From Microbacterium sp. MYb45 (lineage in GTDB: Bacteria > Actinomycetota > Actinomycetes > Actinomycetales > Microbacteriaceae), in assembly GCF_002979655.1 (NCBI RefSeq), contig NZ_PCPG01000001.1, forward strand, positions 248,001-312,000: a DNA stretch of 64,000 nucleotides, given 5' to 3'. The position numbers and the translations under genes were made by a program. Positions 58,192 through 64,000 of the stretch are shown in pieces. Under the pieces are notes generated by a model. It had not been told where the DNA came from. It did no database searches and saw nothing but the letters and a program-made list of their open reading frames with translations. The first letter of the stretch is position 1. The number at the start of each line of letters is the position of its first letter.

Positions 58192-58433
58192 GCGACTGCG
58201 GCTGCGACAAAGCGCGTCAGGATCTGGAGGAGTACCTCCGCAACGAGGTGTGCAAGACCGAGCACACCGAGATCCGTGAGCACCTCGAGCACTGCCCGTC
58301 CTGCCGTGATGAGGCGCTCGTGGCGACGACCCTCACCGAGGTCATCGCCCGTGCATGCAAGGAGACCGCTCCCGAGCAGCTGCGCGACCAGGTGTTCGCT
58401 CGCCTCCGCGAAGCCCAGGCTGCCCAGCACTGA
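58188..58433 (+). CDS. Zinc-binding anti-sigma factor, RsrA/RshA type
   Basis: 81 residues. H32-x3-C36-x2-C39 is the ZAS motif (EHLEHCPSC), preceded by C4, C6 and C22, which can supply the remaining zinc ligand and the disulfide partner. RsrA/RshA hold SigR/SigH until oxidation forms a disulfide and expels zinc. Its ATG overlaps the sigma stop (ATGA), which balances the two proteins. The extra Cys near the N-terminus (DCGCD) gives a choice of disulfide partners. Confidence 0.93.
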   Translation: MSDCGCDKARQDLEEYLRNEVCKTEHTEIREHLEHCPSCRDEALVATTLTEVIARACKETAPEQLRDQVFARLREAQAAQH

Positions 58434-58454
58434 CCGCGCGTCCGAGCCCGTCGG

Positions 58455-58460
58455 TAGTGT
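58455..58460 (+). promoter_or_regulatory. -10 element of leaderless eis-like promoter
   Basis: TAGTGT ends 6 bases before the ATG at 58467. Confidence 0.55.
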
Positions 58461-58466
58461 GGATGG

Positions 58467-59771
58467 ATGAGCTCCATCGATGCGCGGGATGTGCCCGCAG
58501 ACACCACCTCGACTGAACGACTGGCGGCCGCCGGACTCGAGTACCGCGTCGTCGATCTGAACGATGACGCGAGCGCCGTGGCATTCCAGCGTGCGGTCGA
58601 CCGCGGGTTCCTCGGCGCAGAACCAAGCAGTGAGATGCTCGCCCAGGTCACGAAGACCTTCGCCGCACGACGCAACATCGGCGTGTTCGAGAAGTCGGCA
58701 GCGGAAACGGCGCTGCCGGTCGCGACCACCAACGCGTGGGCGACTCCGCTCACGCTTCCGGGCGGCGGCGAGATCGACATGTGGGCGATCAGCGTCGTCA
58801 CCGTCGCGGCGACCCATCGGCGCCGAGGCATCGCCAGAGCCCTTCTGGAGGGGGAGCTGCGGGCCGCAGCATCAGCCGGTGTCGCCGTCGCGGGTCTCAC
58901 CGTGACGGAGGCGACGATCTACGGGCGCTACGGCTTCGGCTCCGCCGTTCCGGTCGCGCGCCTGACCGTGGACACACGACGGGCGGGGTGGGGCGGCGAG
59001 ACCTCGCCGGGACGCCTCGAATACGTCGACCGCGAGACACTCGCCGCCGACCTCGGGGCTGTCCACGAGCGCGCGCGTCGACGAACGGCCGGACAGATCC
59101 CCGGCTGGCGCGGCCGCTGGGAGGGGTATGCGGGCGTCGCGCCGACCGCAGATCGGGATCAGGCCCGTGGCGTGCGCTATCTCGACGAGGACGGTGCGCT
59201 TCGAGGCGTCATGGCATACACCGTGAGTGAGGCGAACGGCACTTTGCGCTTCCGCCTGGACGTGCGGCTGCTCGTGGCGGAGACCACCGAAGCGCGCGCT
59301 GCCCTGTGGCGTTTCGCGCTGCAGCACGACCTCGTCGACGAGGTCGTCGCCGACCTCCGTCCCCTCGACGATCCGCTGCCCTGGCTCGTCGCCGACTCCC
59401 GCGGCGTGAAGCAGGAGGTGCATGACCACGGCTGGCTGCGCATCCTCGATCTCCCGGCCGCGCTGACCGCACGACGCTACTCCGCTCCGCTCGACACGGT
59501 GCTGCGCGTCGAGGACTCGCTCGGGTTCGCGAACGGCGACTGGCGCGTGCGCATCGACGAGTCCGGTGACGCGACGGTCGAGGTCGCCGAGGATGGAGAT
59601 CCCGCCGACATCGTGCTCGACGTGTCGGCGCTGTCTTCGCTGTACGCCGGGGGAGTTCGCGCGGCGTCTCTGCACGCCGCCGGTCGGATCTCGGGCGACG
59701 CTGCGGCCGTCGAGGCGCTCGACCGGGCGCTGGTCGCCTTCCCCGTGCCGTCCCTCGACATCTGGTACTGA
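58467..59771 (+). CDS. Eis-like GNAT N-acetyltransferase
   Basis: 434 residues. An N-terminal GNAT domain has VVTVAATHRRRGIARALLEG (acetyl-CoA loop) and ATIYGRYGFG with Y152, which matches the catalytic acid Tyr of Eis. A second GNAT-like domain and a C-terminal sterol-carrier-like region follow, ending DIWY, whose terminal carboxylate takes part in catalysis in Eis. Length fits Eis (about 400). Eis acetylates aminoglycosides at several amines and also acts on proteins in mycobacteria. Separate leaderless promoter from the sigma operon. Natural substrate here unknown. Confidence 0.87.
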   Translation: MSSIDARDVPADTTSTERLAAAGLEYRVVDLNDDASAVAFQRAVDRGFLGAEPSSEMLAQVTKTFAARRNIGVFEKSAAETALPVATTNAWATPLTLPGGGEIDMWAISVVTVAATHRRRGIARALLEGELRAAASAGVAVAGLTVTEATIYGRYGFGSAVPVARLTVDTRRAGWGGETSPGRLEYVDRETLAADLGAVHERARRRTAGQIPGWRGRWEGYAGVAPTADRDQARGVRYLDEDGALRGVMAYTVSEANGTLRFRLDVRLLVAETTEARAALWRFALQHDLVDEVVADLRPLDDPLPWLVADSRGVKQEVHDHGWLRILDLPAALTARRYSAPLDTVLRVEDSLGFANGDWRVRIDESGDATVEVAEDGDPADIVLDVSALSSLYAGGVRAASLHAAGRISGDAAAVEALDRALVAFPVPSLDIWY

Positions 59772-59777
59772 ACCGGA

Positions 59778-59821
59778 ACGAGGAAGGGCGCCCCGACCGT
59801 GGTCGGGGCGCCCTTCCTCGT
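59778..59821. terminator. Bidirectional terminator between the eis-like gene and kgd
   Basis: A 21-bp perfect stem (59778-59798 and 59801-59821) with a 2-base loop, the longest hairpin I found. It separates convergent transcripts. No long U-run. Confidence 0.9.
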
Positions 59822-59828
59822 CGATGGA

Positions 59829-62800
59829 TCAGCCGAGCGTGACGGCCGAGCGGATCAGTGCGGCCTGCTCGGCCGCGTGCACCTTGGACGATCCCGTCGC
59901 CGGCGATGCCGATGCCGTGCGGGCGACGGGACGGAAGGAACGGTCGCCGGGGACGTCGGCGAAGGCGAGCGCGAGGAACGGCCAGGCGCCCTGGTTCTCC
60001 GGCTCCTCCTGCACCCACACCAGTTCGGCGTTCGGGTAGGAGTCGGTGATGGCCTTGAGGTCGTCGATCGGCGTCGGGTAGAGCTGCTCGAGCCGGACGA
60101 GGGCGACCTCGGGGTTCGGGTTCTTATCGAGTTCGGCGCGCAGATCCCAGTGCACCTTGCCCGCGTGCACGAGGACGCGCTTCACGGCCGAGCGGTCGAG
60201 ACCGCGGTCGTCGTCGATCACCGGCTCGAACCGGCCCTGGGTGAACGCCTCGACCGGGCTCGTCGCGCCGCGCAGACGCAGCATCGCCTTCGGAGTGAAC
60301 ACGATGAGCGGCTTGCGAGGACGGGCATAGGCCTGGCGGCGCAGCAGGTGGAAGTACGACGCCGGGGTCGACGGACGGGAGACGATCATGTTCTCCTGTG
60401 CGCACAGCTGCAGGAATCGCTCGATGCGCGCCGACGAGTGGTCGGGTCCTTGGCCCTCGTAGCCGTGGGGGAGGAGCAGCGTCACGCTGGACTGCTGGCC
60501 CCACTTCTGCTCGGCGGCGGAGATGTACTCGTCGATGACGGACTGGGCGCCGTTGACGAAGTCGCCGAACTGCGCCTCCCAGAGCACGAGTGCTTCGGGG
60601 GCCTCGACCGAGTAGCCGTATTCGAATCCGAGGGCGGCGTACTCGCTGAGGAGCGAGTCGTAGACGAAGAACCGGCCCTGCGCGTCGGACAGGTTCGACA
60701 GCGGCAGCCACTCCTGGCCGTTCGCACGGTCGTGAAGGGTCGCGTGACGCTGCACGAACGTGCCGCGGCGCGCATCCTGCCCGGCGAGACGCACCGGGGT
60801 GCCCTCGACCAGAAGAGAGCCGAATGCGAGCAGCTCGCCGAAGCCCCAGTCGATACCGCCGTTGCGGCTCATGTCGAGACGCTTCTCCAGCAGCTGCTGG
60901 ATCTTCGGGTGCACCGTGAAACCCTCGGGCTTGTTCACGAACGCGTCGCCGATGAGCTGGATGACCTCACCCGGCACGCCGGTGACCTCGGGCGCGCCGA
61001 CCTGATCTTCCACCGGAGGCAGGTCGGGTGCGATCGGCGTCGCCCCGGTCTCCGCCGCGTGCGTCTCGGCGAAGGCGATCTCGAGACGGTTCTGGAAGTC
61101 CGCCTTGGCCTCGTCGTACTCCTGCTCCGTGATGTCGCCACGGCCGACGAGCGACTCGGTGTACAGCCGGCGGACCGACCGCTTCGCCTGGATCAGGTCG
61201 GTCATCAGCGGCTGCGTCATCGAGGGGTCGTCGCCCTCGTTGTGACCGCGTCGGCGGTAGCACACGAGGTCGATGACGACGTCGCGGTGGAAGCGCTCGC
61301 GGTACTCGAACGCGAGCTGCGCCACGTGGATGACGGCCTCGGGGTCGTCGCCGTTCACGTGGAACACCGGTGCCTGGATGGTCTTCGCCACGTCGGTGGA
61401 GTACACCGAGGTGCGTCCGTCGTTCGGGGTCGTCGTGAAGCCGACCTGGTTGTTCACCACGACGTGGATCGTGCCGCCGGTGCGGTAGCCGCGCAGCTGC
61501 GACATCTGCAGCGTCTCGACCACGACGCCCTGCCCGGCGAAGGCGGCGTCGCCGTGGACGAGGATCGGCAGCCAGGCGAACGTGCCGATCGGCTTGCGGT
61601 CCTGCTTGGCGCGGACGATTCCTTCCAGCACGCCGTCGACCGTCTCGAGGTGCGAGGGGTTGGCCGCGAGGTAGACCGGCAGCTCGGACTTGTCGTCGGC
61701 GACGAAGGTGCCCTCGGTGCCGAGGTGGTACTTCACATCGCCGGAGCCGCGCTGGTTGCCGGGGGTCTGGGTGCCCTCGAACTCCCGGAACACCTGGCCG
61801 TACGTCTTGCCGGCGATGTTCGTGAGCACGTTGAGGCGGCCGCGGTGGGCCATACCGATCGCGGCACCCTCGAGACCTGCGGTCGCGGCGCCCTGGAGGA
61901 TCTCGTCGAGCAGCGGGATCAGCGACTCGCCGCCCTCGAGCGAGAAGCGCTTCTGGCCGACGAACTTCGTCTGCAGGAAGGTCTCGAACGCCTCGGCCTC
62001 GTTCAGCTTGCGGAGAACCCGCAGCTGCTCGTCGTGGCCGGGCTTCTGGTACTTGACCTCGACCTTCTCCTGGAACCAGCGACGCTGCTCCGGGTCCTGG
62101 ATGTGCATGTACTCGATGCCGAGCGTGCGGCAGTACGAGTCGCGGAGCACCCCGAGGATGTCGCGGAGCTTGGCGATGCGCCGACCGCCGAACCCGCCGG
62201 TGACGAACTCGCGGTCGAGGTCCCAGAAGGTGAGCCCGTGGCTCTCGATCTCGAGGTCGGGGTGCGAGCGCTGCTGGTACTCGAGCGGGTCGATGTCGGC
62301 CATCAGGTGGCCACGGACGCGGAAGGAGTTGATGAGCTCCTGCACACGGGACTGCTTGTCGACGCGCTCGGCGAGGTCGACCGCGATGTCGGGGTTCCAC
62401 CGGATGGGGGCGTACGGGATGCGGAGCGCCGCGAAGATGTCGTCGTAGAAGCCGCGCTGGCCGATGAGCAGCTCATGCACCTTCTTGAGGAACTCGCCCG
62501 ACCCGGCACCCTGGATGACGCGGTGGTCGTAGGTGCTGGTGAGCGTGATCGTCTTGCCGATCGCCAGCTCGTTGAGCGTCTTGTCGCTCGCGCCCTGGAA
62601 CTCGGCGGGGTACTCGAGGGCGCCGGCGCCGATGATGCACCCCTGGCCCTTCATGAGTCGCGGCACGGAGTGCACGGTGCCGATGCCGCCCGGGTTGGTC
62701 AGCGAGACGGTGGTGCCCTGGAAGTCGGCGGCGGTGAGCTTGTTGCCGCGCGCGCGGGTGACCAGGTCTTCGTAGGCGCTGAGGTACTCCGTGAAGGACA

Positions 62801-63503
62801 GGGTGTCGGCGCGCTTGATGCTGGGCACCATGAGTGCGCGAGTTCCGTCGGGCTTGGGCAGGTCGATCGCGATGCCGAGGTTGACGTGCGCCGGGGCGAC
62901 GACCGAGGGTTTGCCGTCGATCTCGGCGTAGAACACGTTCTGGCTGCGGAACTCGTCGAGCGTGCGGATGAGCGCCCAGCCGATGAGGTGGGTGAAGCTG
63001 ATCTTGCCGCCGCGGGTGCGCGCCATGTGGTTGTTGATGACGATGCGGTTGTCGATCATCAGCTTCGCGGGCACGGTGCGCACGCTGGTCGCGGTCGGGA
63101 CGGTCAGCGACTCGTCCATGTTCGCCGCGAGGGTCTTCGGCAGGCCGCGCAGCGGCGTGACCTTGTCCTCCTCGACCGTCTCGGCGGCTTCCTTCGACTC
63201 GGGCTTGGGCGCGGGCTTGGGGGCCTGGGCCGGGATCGGCGCGGCGGCCGCGGGCTTCGCGGTCGTGCGGGCGACCGGCTGCGAGCCGATCACGGGGATC
63301 GGGGCGGTCACCGGATGTGCCGACGTGTCCGCGGCGGCGGGTGCCGATGAGGACGTGTCCGAGTGGTACTTCTCGAGGATCGGCCACCACTCCTTGTCGA
63401 CGGAGTCGCGGTTCACCTTGAACTGCTCGTAGAGCTCTTCGACGAGCCAGGAATTGGCTCCGAACCCCCCGTCGCCGTTGACGCCGGTCACCTGGTTCGA
63501 CAC
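59829..63503 (-). CDS. kgd: Multifunctional 2-oxoglutarate metabolism enzyme (E1o with fused E2-like domain)
   Basis: 1224 residues (Kgd of M. tuberculosis is 1231, from memory). An N-terminal segment with GANSWLVEELYEQFKVNRD and a Pro/Ala linker (about 65-120) precede an E2o-like acyltransferase domain with TYDHRVIQGAGSGEFL, then the large E1 dehydrogenase: GMAHRGRLNVLTNIAGK, SGDVKYHLG, GDAAFAGQGVVVETL, and QPLMTDLIQAKRSVRR; the C-terminus binds thiamine diphosphate with the dimer partner. It converts 2-oxoglutarate in the TCA cycle and can carboligate with glyoxylate. GTG at 63503 gives the family N-terminus. A -10 (TAGGCT, 63595-63590) predicts an 80-base leader. Confidence 0.95.
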   Translation of the reverse strand: MSNQVTGVNGDGGFGANSWLVEELYEQFKVNRDSVDKEWWPILEKYHSDTSSSAPAAADTSAHPVTAPIPVIGSQPVARTTAKPAAAAPIPAQAPKPAPKPESKEAAETVEEDKVTPLRGLPKTLAANMDESLTVPTATSVRTVPAKLMIDNRIVINNHMARTRGGKISFTHLIGWALIRTLDEFRSQNVFYAEIDGKPSVVAPAHVNLGIAIDLPKPDGTRALMVPSIKRADTLSFTEYLSAYEDLVTRARGNKLTAADFQGTTVSLTNPGGIGTVHSVPRLMKGQGCIIGAGALEYPAEFQGASDKTLNELAIGKTITLTSTYDHRVIQGAGSGEFLKKVHELLIGQRGFYDDIFAALRIPYAPIRWNPDIAVDLAERVDKQSRVQELINSFRVRGHLMADIDPLEYQQRSHPDLEIESHGLTFWDLDREFVTGGFGGRRIAKLRDILGVLRDSYCRTLGIEYMHIQDPEQRRWFQEKVEVKYQKPGHDEQLRVLRKLNEAEAFETFLQTKFVGQKRFSLEGGESLIPLLDEILQGAATAGLEGAAIGMAHRGRLNVLTNIAGKTYGQVFREFEGTQTPGNQRGSGDVKYHLGTEGTFVADDKSELPVYLAANPSHLETVDGVLEGIVRAKQDRKPIGTFAWLPILVHGDAAFAGQGVVVETLQMSQLRGYRTGGTIHVVVNNQVGFTTTPNDGRTSVYSTDVAKTIQAPVFHVNGDDPEAVIHVAQLAFEYRERFHRDVVIDLVCYRRRGHNEGDDPSMTQPLMTDLIQAKRSVRRLYTESLVGRGDITEQEYDEAKADFQNRLEIAFAETHAAETGATPIAPDLPPVEDQVGAPEVTGVPGEVIQLIGDAFVNKPEGFTVHPKIQQLLEKRLDMSRNGGIDWGFGELLAFGSLLVEGTPVRLAGQDARRGTFVQRHATLHDRANGQEWLPLSNLSDAQGRFFVYDSLLSEYAALGFEYGYSVEAPEALVLWEAQFGDFVNGAQSVIDEYISAAEQKWGQQSSVTLLLPHGYEGQGPDHSSARIERFLQLCAQENMIVSRPSTPASYFHLLRRQAYARPRKPLIVFTPKAMLRLRGATSPVEAFTQGRFEPVIDDDRGLDRSAVKRVLVHAGKVHWDLRAELDKNPNPEVALVRLEQLYPTPIDDLKAITDSYPNAELVWVQEEPENQGAWPFLALAFADVPGDRSFRPVARTASASPATGSSKVHAAEQAALIRSAVTLG

Positions 63504-63538
63504 TCTCGATCGCCCTCTTTCATCGCTGAAGCTCTCTG

Positions 63539-63575
63539 GTGCGGACGTCGACGCAGGATGCGTTCGGATCCGCAC
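63539..63575. repeat. Inverted repeat in the kgd leader
   Basis: Arms GTGCGGA (63539-63545) and TCCGCAC (63569-63575), 7 bp, 23 bases apart, between the predicted kgd start of transcription and its GTG. Could form a leader stem-loop. Confidence 0.35.
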
Positions 63576-63589
63576 ACTCTCGACCAACA

Positions 63590-63595
63590 AGCCTA
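63590..63595 (-). promoter_or_regulatory. Predicted kgd promoter -10
   Basis: TAGGCT on the minus strand, 87 bases ahead of the kgd GTG, facing the guaB1 promoter. Confidence 0.4.
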
Positions 63596-63652
63596 ACGTG
63601 TTTCGCTCGAGGAATCGTCGGAAGCGACGCGCCCACGCGGCTGCGATCTGGG

Positions 63653-63658
63653 TACCGT
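63653..63658 (+). promoter_or_regulatory. -10 element of leaderless guaB1 promoter
   Basis: TACCGT ends 6 bases before the ATG at 63665. Confidence 0.55.
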
Positions 63659-63664
63659 GGACAC

Positions 63665-64000
63665 ATGGAGTTCTCTGGAGCGCAGCCGACCGTCGACCTG
63701 ACCTACTCGGACGTCTTCCTGGTGCCGCGGCGATCCGGGGTCACCAGCCGTCTTCAGGTCGATCTGGCACCACTGGACGGCACCCCGGCCACCCTTCCGA
63801 TCGTCGCCGCGAACATGAACTCCGTGACCGGACCGCGCATCGCGGCGGTGCTCGCCCGCCGAGGTGCGCTCGGCGTCCTTCCCCAGGACCTGCCGCTGCA
63901 GGATCTCGATTCCGCGATCCGCGACGTGAAGGCGCAGCCGGTCCTCTGGGACACCCCGATCGTGCTCCCGCCCGAGGCCTCCGTCTCCGACGCCCTCCGT
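63665..64000 (+). CDS. guaB1: GuaB1-family IMP dehydrogenase-related protein (3' end outside window)
   Basis: 112 codons are visible. VDLTYSDVFLVPRRSGVTSR and VAANMNSVTGPRIAAVLARRG match the start of the GuaB1 subgroup, where the usual IMPDH 'LTFDDVLL' and 'MDTVTE' are LTYSDVFL and MNSVTG. Mycobacterial GuaB1 has been reported as a GMP reductase with a CBS pair, so the product may recycle GMP to IMP rather than make XMP. The visible end enters the CBS region. Divergent from kgd across 161 bp. Catalytic Cys region not visible. Confidence 0.9.
   Translation, partial: MEFSGAQPTVDLTYSDVFLVPRRSGVTSRLQVDLAPLDGTPATLPIVAANMNSVTGPRIAAVLARRGALGVLPQDLPLQDLDSAIRDVKAQPVLWDTPIVLPPEASVSDALR

Noticed and set aside
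59799..63350. A 1183-codon plus-strand open frame opposite kgd
   Set aside because: Same codon-bias effect; Kgd motifs are intact on the minus strand and the other frame has no recognisable domain.

Overview
The window is chromosomal DNA of a high-G+C actinobacterium. Gene content (two WhiB proteins, MtrAB-LpqB, SigH/RsrA-type redox pair, fused 2-oxoglutarate dehydrogenase Kgd, Eis-like acetyltransferase, PdtaS) and the absence of mycolic-acid genes suggest the Microbacteriaceae, most likely Microbacterium or a close relative; this is inferred from protein appearance, not from a search. About 52 protein genes fill the sequence. No tRNA, rRNA, CRISPR array, insertion sequence or prophage gene was recognised, and no gene-free stretch exceeds about 230 bases.

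1-15.5 kb is a cell-envelope glycan region. It holds the end of an OafA-type acyltransferase; a minus-strand trio resembling a GtrA/GtrB/transferase side-chain glycosylation module; then a compact galactofuranan set: UDP-galactopyranose mutase (glf), an ABC-2 exporter pair (wzm/wzt-like), galactofuranosyltransferases GlfT1 and GlfT2, a coupled Pro/Thr-rich membrane protein of unknown function, and galE. Two tandem O-antigen-ligase-like proteins and manA follow. Together these can make UDP-Galf, polymerise it on a lipid, export it and decorate it.

15.6-21.3 kb carries a WhiB2-type regulator, a giant membrane glycosyltransferase-like protein, a DUF5719 protein, a zincin-like protein and a DUF3499 protein. 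21.3-24.3 kb is a MacA/MacB-like three-gene efflux operon. 24.3-33.2 kb holds sahH, an RDD/SpoIIM divergent pair that share a CATG start, and a five-gene MoxR-DUF58-DUF4350-DUF4129 membrane operon.

33.2-38.9 kb holds mtrA-mtrB-lpqB, a ComF-like phosphoribosyltransferase and the long hibernation factor hpf. 38.9-44.7 kb holds a coiled-coil protein and a PadR-controlled FtsX-type ABC exporter. 44.7-52.1 kb holds secA, an aminotransferase, an orphan CpaE/CpaB-like pair, a small HTH protein and two actinobacterial proteins of unknown function. 52.1-64 kb holds pdtaS, a WhiB1-type gene, bcp-rsgA-aroA, a SigH-type sigma factor with its zinc anti-sigma factor, an Eis-like acetyltransferase, kgd and the start of guaB1. 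From manA rightwards much of this matches the conserved actinobacterial block known from M. tuberculosis around Rv3219-Rv3260c (from memory).

A recurring architecture is the most general signal: at least 14 genes have a TANNNT hexamer ending exactly 6 or 7 bases before the start codon with no usable Shine-Dalgarno, which predicts leaderless mRNAs. I found no clearly unprecedented system; the best candidates for new biology are the galactofuranan locus with its uncharacterised Pro/Thr-rich partner, the adjacent Gtr-like module, and several regulatory or overlap structures.
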